From positions 62,001-126,000 of the forward strand of contig NZ_JANGAD010000003.1 of the NCBI RefSeq assembly GCF_024461735.1: a DNA stretch of 64,000 bases, in the 5' to 3' direction. Source of the stretch: Anaerotignum propionicum. Its GTDB lineage: Bacteria > Bacillota > Clostridia > Lachnospirales > Anaerotignaceae. Numbering within the stretch: the first letter of the stretch is position 1; every line of letters begins with the position of its first letter. Positions 55,825 to 63,938 of this stretch are shown one piece after another. The notes under the pieces were generated by a model. That model did not search any database. It worked only from the letters and a program-made list of their open reading frames with translations, and had not been told where the DNA came from. Position numbers and translations under genes: made by a program.

Positions 55825-57636
55825 ATGCGTTGGTATAAGAAATTTAGGCATATTCTTCTGATTGCTATTATTTTTTTTGTAGTCACTTCTTTTCAAACAT
55901 TTGAATATTTAAGTTATAGCAAAAGTATAATGCAAGAGCAAACAAAGATCGCGTTTCGTGAAGATGCTGAGGCAATAGGAAGTAAATTTCAGCAAAGAAT
56001 GAAGCAACATTTGATTATGCTAGAGGCTTTGGCTGATTACGTTGTAAAAGAAGATGGCTTCTCAAAAGAATATATAATGCAAATCAGAGAGTTTAACACT
56101 TTATTAAGTGATTTTAAAAAAATTGCAATTGCCGATATTGAAACGGGAGAGGCTGCTTATTTGGATGGTACAATTGTGGATGTTTCCCAAAAGGGATTTT
56201 TTCAAGATGCACTTGGAAAACCTAGTAATATACAGTTCTTCCAAGAAGAGGGGCGGGGAGACAAGGAAATTATCCTAACAACACCTCTGTACTTTGAAAA
56301 TAAATTAAAAGCTGTATTAATAGCCCATGTAAGTTATGAGTCCGTAGAGAAATATATTCTTTCAGATTTGTGTGAAACAGATGGATTTGTATGTGTAACA
56401 GATAAAAAAGGCAATATAATAGGCGGTAATCCAAAAAACAATCATTTTGGAGATCAAAATAATATATTTGATTTTTTCAATAAAAACAGTATTTCCTCGG
56501 AAAAAACTTTGGGGAATGGGGAAGAGAAAGAAAAATTGTTTATCTATAGCAGCGAAGGAAAGGTTTGGTATTCTTCCTATACACCCCTTCAACTAAATGG
56601 ATGGAATTTATTTTATACGTTACCAGAACACATTGTTACTCAAAATGATGCTTTATTTGATGCATTACAAAAAGACTTAATTGTAAAGATGCTTTTTATT
56701 AATATTGCCGCATGTATTATCATTTATTTTTTAATCAAAAATGAAAAGGCCGCAGTTGAAAAGGAAAACAATTGCTTGAGAACCGCAGAGGAGGTTGCAG
56801 GAATGATTTCCTTTGAGGGAGATTATCGAAAAGACACCTTTGTAGTAAATAATAATTATTTTAAACAATTTGGAAGAAATCCTGTTATGCACAAAATGAG
56901 TGACTTTGCCAAGCCTCATCCATTTATCTTTGAGGAAGATAGAGAAGTTTTTATGAAATTGGGACAAGAGCTAATGAATGGTAAGGAAACGGGTAACGCG
57001 CAATATCGACTGCTAGGGAAAGATGGAAACATACAGTGGCACCAGTTTGTTTATCGTGTTTGGCACGATAGACATGGCATACCTTTAAAGTGTTATGGCA
57101 TGATTGTTCCCATTGATCAGCAGATGAAGGTAATTTCAAAATTGCAAATGCAGGTAGAAAAGGATCCGTTGACAGGGGTGCTCAATCGAATGGCATTTGA
57201 AATTTATGCGAATTTAAGTCTCAATGGAGAAGCAGGGAATCAGAACCATGCGTTGCTTTTACTGGATTTGGATGATTTTAAGCAAATCAATGATGGATAT
57301 GGCCATGTATTGGGGGATCACGTGCTTGTTGCAACGGCAGAGCTTTTAAAGGCATGTGTCCGAAACAGTGATTATGTTGGGCGTCTTGGTGGAGATGAAT
57401 TTGCGGTTTTTCTTAAAAATGTAAATAGAGATCAGGCTGCAAAAAAAGCTGCTGAAATATGTGAAGCCCTTGAAAAAGAAGAAATGAAGTCGGATGAGGC
57501 AATTGTTACTTGTAGTATTGGCATTGCATGTTTTCCCCAAAATGGCGCTGACTTTAATGAATTATATTTGCGTGGTGATCAAGCGCTGTATAAAGTGAAG
57601 GGAAAGGGTAAAAACAGTTATATGTTAGCGGACTAG
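55825..57636 (+). CDS. Membrane Cache-PAS-GGDEF diguanylate cyclase
   Basis: Predicted c-di-GMP synthase with an extracellular sensor. N-terminal membrane helix (about residues 8-26), a double-Cache-like extracytoplasmic domain (about 35-285), a second helix (about 290-308), a PAS domain (about 325-435) and a C-terminal GGDEF domain. The active-site GGDEF is near residue 522 and an inhibitory I-site RNSD lies five residues before it, so the enzyme should be active and product-inhibited. The ligand is unknown. It may influence the type IV pili, as c-di-GMP does in other clostridia. GAGGA before the ATG. Confidence 0.88.
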   Translation: MRWYKKFRHILLIAIIFFVVTSFQTFEYLSYSKSIMQEQTKIAFREDAEAIGSKFQQRMKQHLIMLEALADYVVKEDGFSKEYIMQIREFNTLLSDFKKIAIADIETGEAAYLDGTIVDVSQKGFFQDALGKPSNIQFFQEEGRGDKEIILTTPLYFENKLKAVLIAHVSYESVEKYILSDLCETDGFVCVTDKKGNIIGGNPKNNHFGDQNNIFDFFNKNSISSEKTLGNGEEKEKLFIYSSEGKVWYSSYTPLQLNGWNLFYTLPEHIVTQNDALFDALQKDLIVKMLFINIAACIIIYFLIKNEKAAVEKENNCLRTAEEVAGMISFEGDYRKDTFVVNNNYFKQFGRNPVMHKMSDFAKPHPFIFEEDREVFMKLGQELMNGKETGNAQYRLLGKDGNIQWHQFVYRVWHDRHGIPLKCYGMIVPIDQQMKVISKLQMQVEKDPLTGVLNRMAFEIYANLSLNGEAGNQNHALLLLDLDDFKQINDGYGHVLGDHVLVATAELLKACVRNSDYVGRLGGDEFAVFLKNVNRDQAAKKAAEICEALEKEEMKSDEAIVTCSIGIACFPQNGADFNELYLRGDQALYKVKGKGKNSYMLAD

Positions 57637-57716
57637 GGTCTGTATAGAAATTGGATTCTGTTTGACTGATATCAGGATATTCTTCAAAAGACTTGGAATA
57701 TTTTTTAGAAAAAGAC

Positions 57717-57745
57717 TTGCATTATGTTGGAATATATGTTAATAT
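57717..57745 (+). promoter_or_regulatory. Promoter of tRNA-Leu
   Basis: TTGCAT (57717-57722), 17 bp, TAATAT (57740-57745), 18 bp before the tRNA. Confidence 0.65.
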
Positions 57746-57763
57746 GGTCAAGCAGTTTTCCTT

Positions 57764-57847
57764 GCGGATGTGGCGGAACTGGCAGACGCACCAGACTCAA
57801 AATCTGGCGGTAGTGATATCGTGTGGGTTCGAGTCCCACCATCCGCA
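57764..57847 (+). tRNA. tRNA-Leu, anticodon CAA
   Basis: 84-nt class II tRNA. Acceptor GCGGATG/CATCCGC, anticodon stem CCAGA-CTCAAAA-TCTGG with anticodon CAA (reads UUG), a long variable arm, and the T-arm GTGGG-TTCGAGT-CCCAC. CCA is not encoded. It has its own promoter and terminator. Confidence 0.95.
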
Positions 57848-57854
57848 CTAAAAG

Positions 57855-57895
57855 AAAGTCATGTATGTAAATTGAATTCATACATGACTTTTTTT
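57855..57895 (+). terminator. Terminator of tRNA-Leu
   Basis: AAGTCATGTATG/CATACATGACTT stem followed by T run. Confidence 0.9.
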
Positions 57896-58071
57896 ATTGC
57901 CAGTTTAATTGGGTTGAGGTATAGTCTGTGATTCTTAGAAATTTCAATTCAAAAAAACATTTCAGGTTTCAATAAAAATAATATATCTTCCTAATTTTCC
58001 CCTCTATTCTTTTTTCTTTTCATATTCATATATATATATCTAAATAAAATTTACCTATCGGAGGATAAATA

Positions 58072-59070
58072 ATGTGTACTTCTATAACCATGAAAACACT
58101 TGAAAATAGAAGCTTTTTTGGAAGAAACATGGATTTTTCTCATGATATTGAGCCTCATTTTTTTATAGCACCTCGGCAATACACATGGAAGAGTGCTGCA
58201 GATATGAAAAATATTACATCAAAGTATAAGTTTATAGGAATCGGTCAACAGCTTGAAGGGCTTTTAGCCTTTTTTGATGGAGTTAACGAAACAGGTTTTG
58301 CTGCTGGGGCTCTTTATTTCAGCGGATATGCAAAATATGATTCTCTATACCATAACAGAAAAAAAGTTCAACTTGCGGCTTTTGATTTTCTGAAATATTT
58401 GCTTGGAGGATGCGCAACGGTTTTTGATGTGAAGCAAGCTGTAAAGGAGGTAAGCCTTATCGGCATTGCTGATCCTGTTACAAAGACTGCCGCTCCCCTT
58501 CATTGGATTGCCACAGATAAAAGTGGTGAATGCGTGGTAATTGAGAAAACTGAAAAGGGTTTTGCCGTTTTTCAAAATAAAATTGGGGTGCTTGCCAATG
58601 CACCGGATTTTCCGTGGCATATGACAAACCTGAATAACTACACCAATATGACATCAACCCAACGTGAAGATGTTCATTGGGGAAAAATGAAGCTTACCCC
58701 GCCCAGTCAAGCAGGAGGAACCCTTGGACTTCCAGGGGGATTTGCTTCACCTGAAAGGTTCGTGCGCACTGCATTTATAAAAACCCATGCATCAACACCT
58801 CCAGATGATGATTCAGCTGTTGGACTTTGTTTTCAATGCCTCAAAAGTGTAAGCATTCCTAAGGGTGTTGTAATCACAGGGCGAAACACATCGGATTATA
58901 CCTTATATACGGCTTTCATAAACCAAGAAAAGGGAGAGTATTTTGTGAATACCCATACCAATCAACAAATTTATAAGGCATCCATAAATAATGGGGAATA
59001 TGGAAAGTCTCAACAAGAGCTTATTGACCTAGGGTCAATATTTAAACCTATAGAGTTTCTTTCCATTTAA
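58072..59070 (+). CDS. Choloylglycine hydrolase family (Ntn) amidase
   Basis: N-terminal nucleophile hydrolase cleaving linear amides; the family includes bile salt hydrolases and penicillin V acylases. The Met-Cys start (MCTSITMKT) exposes Cys2 as nucleophile after Met removal; FFGRNMDFS carries the conserved Arg and Asp, and NETGFAAGALYF the substrate-pocket Asn region. 332 aa is typical. No signal peptide, so it is cytoplasmic. Bile salt or acyl-amide preference cannot be read from sequence. GGAGG before the ATG. Confidence 0.87.
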   Translation: MCTSITMKTLENRSFFGRNMDFSHDIEPHFFIAPRQYTWKSAADMKNITSKYKFIGIGQQLEGLLAFFDGVNETGFAAGALYFSGYAKYDSLYHNRKKVQLAAFDFLKYLLGGCATVFDVKQAVKEVSLIGIADPVTKTAAPLHWIATDKSGECVVIEKTEKGFAVFQNKIGVLANAPDFPWHMTNLNNYTNMTSTQREDVHWGKMKLTPPSQAGGTLGLPGGFASPERFVRTAFIKTHASTPPDDDSAVGLCFQCLKSVSIPKGVVITGRNTSDYTLYTAFINQEKGEYFVNTHTNQQIYKASINNGEYGKSQQELIDLGSIFKPIEFLSI

Positions 59071-59175
59071 CACGATAATAATATGAGAATTAAAAAAATG
59101 ATTTGCTGTAGTGCTGGGATTAACTTGAAGGTGAATGTCTTTCCAATTAGCATGATAATACAATAAATATAGTGT

Positions 59176-59230
59176 GCACAACAATATACCACTGGTAAAA
59201 TAGAAGAGGTATACTGTTGTGCCTTTTTTA
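59176..59230 (+). terminator. Terminator after the choloylglycine hydrolase gene
   Basis: GCACAACAATATACC/GGTATACTGTTGTGC (one mismatch) followed by CTTTTTT. Confidence 0.85.
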
Positions 59231-59353
59231 TTGATTAGGCGGTGTGTATTAAGGTCTTTCTTACCTGTGTAAGTATGTCCATATTACGATACACTACACT
59301 AATGTGTTTAGAAGTACCAAAGTAAATAAAACACGGTTTTACATAAGGCGGTC

Positions 59354-59374
59354 TAGGACAAAAAAAGTATGTCC
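59354..59374. promoter_or_regulatory. GGACA...TGTCC dyad upstream of ada-alkA
   Basis: TAGGACA, an A-rich loop, then TGTCC (59370-59374), about 60 bp before the gene. It resembles the gap2 operators but has a longer centre, so a common factor is doubtful. Confidence 0.35.
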
Positions 59375-59435
59375 GAAAATGGCTGGAAATTGTGAGTGAA
59401 GAAGTTTATAATTTAAAAAAAGGAGGTGAGCAAGT

Positions 59436-60896
59436 ATGCTAGACAAGGATAGTGCACTTTATGGGGCATTTATAGCAAAGGATCCGCGTTTTGATGGACG
59501 TTTTTTTGTGGGTATTTCTTCTACAGGAATATACTGCCGTCCTGTATGTCGAGCCCGACAACCAAAGGCAGAAAATTGCACTTTTTATGCTACTGCCGCA
59601 CAAGCAGAACAAGAGGGGTATCGCCCCTGCCTTTTATGCAGGCCGGAACTTGCACCAGGAACCTCCATAACTGATGCCACTGCTAAGTTGGCACATAAGG
59701 CGGCAAGAGTATTGGAAGAAAAATGTGGAACGGGAGTGGGCTTAGAGGAAATTGCGGGGTTGCTTGGCTGTACGGATCGGCATTTACGCAGAGTGTTTAC
59801 GAAAGAATATAATGTAACACCCCTACAGTATCTTCAAACATGTAGGTTATTGCTTGCTAAAAATTTACTTACAGACACTAACTTGAATGTAATAGATGTT
59901 GCATTGGCGTCAGGCTTTGGGAGTTTAAGGCGATTCAATGATGCTTTTAAAAAGCATTATCAACTTACCCCAACGTCATTAAGAAAACAAGCTGTAGCAG
60001 AAAATCAAAGAACAGGTGAAATTACATTAGCTTTAGGATATCGCCCGCCGTATTGTTGGGAAGAAATGCTAAAATTTTTGGCTGGTCGAGCAATTGCAGG
60101 GGTTGAAGTGGTAAAAGATGGAGAGTATTTGCGTACCGTTCATTTGAAAAATGCAAAAGGAATGTATATAAGTGGATGGTTACGGGTGGGGCACAGACCC
60201 AAAAAGAATGTTTTGAGTGTTACTGTGAGCGAAAATTTATTACCTGTACTTCCCCAAGTACTGGCAAGGATAAAGCATTTATTCGATTTATATTGCAATC
60301 CCCATGCAATCTATGAAACGTTACAGGTTATGAACAACATTCGCCCAGGCCTTTGCGTTCCGGGAATCCGTGTTCCGGGGTGTTTTGATGCGTTTGAAAT
60401 GGCAGTTCGCGCGGTGCTTGGACAACAAGTCAGTGTTAAGTCAGCCAGTACATTGGCGGCTAGAATGGTTCGACAATATGGCACACCAATTCAAACTGAG
60501 ATTGAGGGCTTAACCCATGCTTTTCCTTTACCTGAAGCAATAATAGGATTAGATGGGCCTATAGAAAATCATTTAGGTTCATTAGGGGTTATTGGCACTC
60601 GCGCCAGAACTATTTATGAACTTGCACAGAAAATTACTGAGGGAGAAATTGATCTAACCTTCTGCCTTCAACCAGAGGAAGAAATAAAAAAGCTAATGGA
60701 CATACAGGGCATTGGAAGCTGGACAGCCCAGTATATCGCAATGCGTGCCATGGAATGGCCAGATGCTTTTCTTGAAACGGATGCTGGTGTGAAAAAAGCA
60801 TTACAGCCGTTCACCTCGAAAGAATTATTAATTATGGCAGAAAGCTGGAGACCGTGGCGCAGCTATGCCACTATTAACCTTTGGAATTCACTGTAA
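59436..60896 (+). CDS. Ada-AlkA fusion: alkylation-response regulator and 3-methyladenine glycosylase
   Basis: 486-aa DNA repair fusion. The N-terminal Ada zinc domain with CRPVC (about residues 34-38) and CLLC (about 66-69) is the methylphosphotriester acceptor. An AraC-type helix-turn-helix pair (about 85-185) comes next, then an AlkA domain with ALGQQVSVKSA, the hairpin MDIQGIGSWTAQYI and the catalytic Asp in FLETDAGVKKAL. One protein can sense methyl damage, regulate, and excise alkylated bases. AAAGGAGGTGAG before ATG 59436. Followed 11 bp later by ogt. Confidence 0.92.
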   Translation: MLDKDSALYGAFIAKDPRFDGRFFVGISSTGIYCRPVCRARQPKAENCTFYATAAQAEQEGYRPCLLCRPELAPGTSITDATAKLAHKAARVLEEKCGTGVGLEEIAGLLGCTDRHLRRVFTKEYNVTPLQYLQTCRLLLAKNLLTDTNLNVIDVALASGFGSLRRFNDAFKKHYQLTPTSLRKQAVAENQRTGEITLALGYRPPYCWEEMLKFLAGRAIAGVEVVKDGEYLRTVHLKNAKGMYISGWLRVGHRPKKNVLSVTVSENLLPVLPQVLARIKHLFDLYCNPHAIYETLQVMNNIRPGLCVPGIRVPGCFDAFEMAVRAVLGQQVSVKSASTLAARMVRQYGTPIQTEIEGLTHAFPLPEAIIGLDGPIENHLGSLGVIGTRARTIYELAQKITEGEIDLTFCLQPEEEIKKLMDIQGIGSWTAQYIAMRAMEWPDAFLETDAGVKKALQPFTSKELLIMAESWRPWRSYATINLWNSL

Positions 60897-60907
60897 GGAG
60901 GTATCCT

Positions 60908-61447
60908 ATGTATTACGCAACAACGTATAAGTCGCCTGTAGGCACAATAACCATGGCATGTGACGAACATAATCTTGTTGGATTATGGAATGAGGAACAA
61001 AAATATTTTGGTGGTAGCATAGCTCAGCAAATGACCCAAAAGGAGAATATGCCTATATTTGATGTAGCTAAAAAATGGCTCGAGGCATATTTTGCAGGCG
61101 AGAAACCTGTTATTTCTGAGTTACCCTTGGCACCCATAGGGGGAGAATTTCGACAAATGGTATGGTCTATTTTATGTGAAATACCATATGGTGAGGTGAT
61201 TACCTACGGTGAAATTGCCAAGAAAGTGGCATTCAAAATGAAGAAAAGCAATATGGCAAGTCAAGCAATCGGAGGAGCCGTTGGACATAACCCTATTTCT
61301 ATTATGATTCCTTGCCATAGAGTTGTGGGCTCCAATGGCAATTTAACAGGATATGCAGGGGGGATCCAAACCAAAATTAAATTGCTGGAATTAGAGGGTG
61401 TGGATGTTTCCCGTCTGTTTGTACCTAAAAAGGGTTCGGCTATTTAA
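60908..61447 (+). CDS. ogt: Methylated-DNA-protein-cysteine methyltransferase
   Basis: Suicide repair of O6-methylguanine. Active-site motif MIPCHRVVGSNGNLTGYAGG (Cys near residue 140), preceded by the DNA-binding helix and PYGEVITYGEIAK. About 179 aa. AAGGAGG 7 bases before ATG 60908. It supplies the methyltransferase function absent from the Ada-AlkA fusion upstream, so the pair forms a complete adaptive-response unit. Confidence 0.94.
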   Translation: MYYATTYKSPVGTITMACDEHNLVGLWNEEQKYFGGSIAQQMTQKENMPIFDVAKKWLEAYFAGEKPVISELPLAPIGGEFRQMVWSILCEIPYGEVITYGEIAKKVAFKMKKSNMASQAIGGAVGHNPISIMIPCHRVVGSNGNLTGYAGGIQTKIKLLELEGVDVSRLFVPKKGSAI

Positions 61448-61680
61448 AGTTAATGGTTTTAGTGAGAAAGTATATTTAGTATTTTCTCCAACGCTCATTA
61501 CTTTTGAAGAACTATATTTTGAAATGACAATGTTGATTGAAAATTATATTTCTATCCTAAAGTAATGAAATAGAAATACGAAAATAACCTCCCTAATGTA
61601 CTTTTTATTACATTTTTTTGAAATTATGGTAAAATTAATTTATTGTACTTTCAAAGTCATTTTAGGGTGGGGGTTATAGT

Positions 61681-62508
61681 ATGAGGGTTTACAAAGCGAT
61701 AACAATCCTATGGATTTGTATAGTTCTTTGTGGTTGCGGCAGTCAGCCAAAGGAATATGTGGAAGGCTTGACATTAGCGCAGGAAAATGTTTATTTCTTT
61801 GAAGATGGAACAACTGTAGATTTATGGCGTATGGAATCCATTGGTCGAGACGTTTATATGCTTTCAGATGGCACAATCTTACTAAAGGTAGCCGATTATA
61901 TTCCACCCATTGCATTAGGAGCGGATGGTGTTAAAATTTACAGCTCCCTAGATCTAAGTGAAAATGTGCAAGAAGCAGTGTTAGTTTATTTTGAAAAACA
62001 AGGCCTGCTTTATGATGTTCAAAGTGAATTGGAAAAAGCCTATACATATTATTTAAGTTGCAAACAAGAAGGCATAGCATTTAATAGTTTTTATGTAAGT
62101 CAGGAGAGGTCTTTTGTTTGTGAAAACAGCAATATTGTGTGCTTCGATACAACGGTAATAAGAGTGCGTGAAAATAGGGAAGCACAAGATATTGAATTAA
62201 GTGACATATTTGATAAAAGGACGGGAGAGCGACTAAATATTTGGGATTTATTTCTATATCCCCAAAGTGAGAGCAAAAATCGATTGGTGGATGCAATAAA
62301 AATGGATGATGAAGCTCTGTTAACAGAAATGGAGAAAGCACTTGAGGATGAATTTATTCATCCTTCTTCACGTGGATTGGTGATTACTTTTCCAGAAGGC
62401 ACTTTAAAAAGTTTGGATGCTAGTTTTAATATTGAAATTGCGTATGATGATCTTAGAGGTATATTACACAGTTGGGCAATTCCATACCCTAAAGATAAAT
62501 TTAAGTGA
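61681..62508 (+). CDS. Lipoprotein with DUF3298/RsiV-like domain
   Basis: 275 aa. Signal peptide with lipobox LCGC (lipidated Cys about residue 19), then an extracytoplasmic protein. The C-terminal half (ELSDIFDKRTGERLNIWDLF, then FPEGTLKSLDASFNIEIAYDDLRGIL) follows the DUF3298/RsiV pattern seen in lysozyme-binding or peptidoglycan-linked proteins. No sigma factor or enzyme is adjacent, so function is unknown. GGGTGGGGG before the ATG. Confidence 0.65.
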   Translation: MRVYKAITILWICIVLCGCGSQPKEYVEGLTLAQENVYFFEDGTTVDLWRMESIGRDVYMLSDGTILLKVADYIPPIALGADGVKIYSSLDLSENVQEAVLVYFEKQGLLYDVQSELEKAYTYYLSCKQEGIAFNSFYVSQERSFVCENSNIVCFDTTVIRVRENREAQDIELSDIFDKRTGERLNIWDLFLYPQSESKNRLVDAIKMDDEALLTEMEKALEDEFIHPSSRGLVITFPEGTLKSLDASFNIEIAYDDLRGILHSWAIPYPKDKFK

Positions 62509-62570
62509 AATTTAGCTTTTCGAAAAGCAGTCTGTTTCGAGCAAAAAACTCATTTTAAGACACTTTGTTA

Positions 62571-62602
62571 TTGACAATCATTTCTAGTTAGTATAAACTA
62601 AC
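62571..62602 (+). promoter_or_regulatory. Promoter overlapped by a GTTAGT palindrome
   Basis: TTGACA (62571-62576), 17 bp, TAAACT (62594-62599). The -10 lies inside the perfect palindrome GTTAGTATAAACTAAC (62587-62602), a probable repressor site. Confidence 0.72.
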
Positions 62603-62712
62603 ATCATGAATATATATTGTGCTAGATGTATATCAGAAGTACATATTTTTAGAGGAAATAACAGTATAACAGAAAAGTTAAGTAACATTAATTTGGATGA
62701 GTACCATAATTA

Positions 62713-62728
62713 TCGAAGGTACTTTCGA
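62713..62728. promoter_or_regulatory. TCGAAGGTACTTTCGA dyad in the fur-like leader
   Basis: 14 of 16 positions symmetric, flanked by AATTA/AATT. It could be a second operator or an RNA stem. Confidence 0.4.
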
Positions 62729-62751
62729 ATTTAAGGGGTAACTGGCCTAGA

Positions 62752-62767
62752 GTTAGTTTTTACTAAC
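62752..62767. promoter_or_regulatory. Second GTTAGT-N4-ACTAAC palindrome
   Basis: GTTAGTTTTTACTAAC, the same half-sites as at 62587 and 165 bp downstream of it. Two copies of a 12-base symmetric motif flanking one promoter region point to a dimeric regulator, most simply the Fur-like protein encoded next. Confidence 0.65.
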
Positions 62768-62828
62768 AAATAAGAGGTGGAAATTTTTATCTAAGAAATT
62801 AATGTTGATTACTGTATGTATTTGAATG

Positions 62829-63299
62829 ATGGAAGGAAAGCGAAGAAAATTGAGTGCGGCTGAAAACTTTAAAACAAAAATGCAAAAGGAAATCATAATT
62901 AAAAATTTGAAACGGAATGGACACAGGCTTACAAAGCAACGGTTGACCCTCATAAACATTATCCTTGAAAACAATTGTGCATCATGCAAAGAAATATACT
63001 ATAAAGCATCGAAGGTGGATCGAAAAATTGGAGTAGCCACCACTTATAGAATGATTCGATTATTAGAAGAGATTGGAGCAATCACCAGAGATAATCTTTA
63101 TAAGCTAGAATATAGAATAGAGCGTAACGAAGATAAGTATTGTAACGTGAAGCTGGAGGATGGAAGCATTCACCAAATGCCCCTTAGAGATTTTGAAATT
63201 GCATTAAATGCAGGTATGTCCACCTGCGGCTTTTTTTCTGGGCATCAGGTGGTATCTGTTGAAATGAATGGAGAAAGAATCGAGTGGGAAATAGTATAA
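62829..63299 (+). CDS. Fur-family-like transcriptional regulator
   Basis: The winged-helix domain NGHRLTKQRLTLINIILENN...KEIYYKASKVDRKIGVATTYRMIRLLEEIGAI (about residues 30-95) is clearly Fur family. The C-terminal part is short and lacks the usual HHHDH and CxxC metal motifs, so metal sensing may differ. The start is uncertain (ATG 62826/62829, TTG 62850 or ATG 62880). It is first in a cluster with a small peptide, a DUF6110-like gene and a P1B ATPase. This order and its own twin operators suggest a local metal-transport repressor. Confidence 0.75.
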   Translation: MEGKRRKLSAAENFKTKMQKEIIIKNLKRNGHRLTKQRLTLINIILENNCASCKEIYYKASKVDRKIGVATTYRMIRLLEEIGAITRDNLYKLEYRIERNEDKYCNVKLEDGSIHQMPLRDFEIALNAGMSTCGFFSGHQVVSVEMNGERIEWEIV

Positions 63300-63480
63300 T
63301 ATTTCTCACTTTTTATTTAAATAATGCCAATTTACCCTAATTAATGATAAAAAATATCAATAAAGGCTGTTGGCTTTGACTAACCCCAATCTCCATTGTT
63401 ACTATGATAAAAATTACAAATAATGCTAGCTGGTACAAAAGCTGTTATCAGAAATAAAAGCTGATAAGGATGTGATTTGA

Positions 63481-63561
63481 TTGAAATATCATAGATTTTG
63501 GGCTTGGGTTTTGGTTTGCAGTTTATTAATGGTAATGTATACAGGATATAAGCATGAATAA
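63481..63561 (+). CDS. Small membrane peptide, 26 aa
   Basis: TTG-started peptide beginning KYHRFWAWVLVCSLLMVMY after the initiator and ending TGYKHE, a single hydrophobic helix with basic ends. I recall similar RFWAW-YTGYKHK peptides beside P1B-ATPase genes in clostridia. AAGGA lies 9 bases upstream. It is too short for gene callers, but its place in the cluster supports it. FezY-like if the locus is a ferrosome cluster. Confidence 0.55.
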   Translation: MKYHRFWAWVLVCSLLMVMYTGYKHE

Positions 63562-63575
63562 TAGGAGGGTTTTAT

Positions 63576-63875
63576 ATGTTTGATTTTGTGAATGAATCTA
63601 AAATAAGAAAGGCGGCGTATTTTGCAGGGGGAGTTCTGTTTGGCACCGCTGGGATTAAACTCCTTGCCAGCAAGGATGCAAAAAAAGTATACGTAAATAG
63701 TCTTGCGGCGGCATTGCGGGTTAAAGAGGGTGTCATGAAAACAGCGGTTACTATTCAGGAAAATGCGGAGGATATCCTTGCAGAGGCAAATCAAATAAAT
63801 GAAGAGCGAATGGAAGAGGAGCTGGCATTTGAAGATAAGGCTTTTAAGGACTGGGAAGAGCAGGAAGAAAAATAA
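63576..63875 (+). CDS. DUF6110-like membrane-associated protein (FezA-like candidate)
   Basis: 99-aa protein with a hydrophobic N-terminal segment AAYFAGGVLFGTAGIKLL (glycine-rich, about residues 13-30) and a long acidic amphipathic C-terminal helix. The pattern matches DUF6110 proteins encoded directly before metal P-type ATPases. AGGAGGG before ATG 63576. If the locus is fez, this would be a ferrosome membrane protein. That is inference from gene order. Confidence 0.62.
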   Translation: MFDFVNESKIRKAAYFAGGVLFGTAGIKLLASKDAKKVYVNSLAAALRVKEGVMKTAVTIQENAEDILAEANQINEERMEEELAFEDKAFKDWEEQEEK

Positions 63876-63894
63876 TCAAAAGAATAAATTCTGT

Positions 63895-63926
63895 ACGGGG
63901 CTGAATTTTGAAACAGCTCCGTTTTT
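63895..63926 (+). terminator. Attenuator-like hairpin before the ATPase gene
   Basis: ACGGGGCTG/CAGCTCCGT (one G-U) followed by TTTTT and directly by the GGAGGTG ribosome-binding site. Likely lowers ATPase expression relative to the small proteins. Confidence 0.6.
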
Positions 63927-63938
63927 GGAGGTGGGGCT

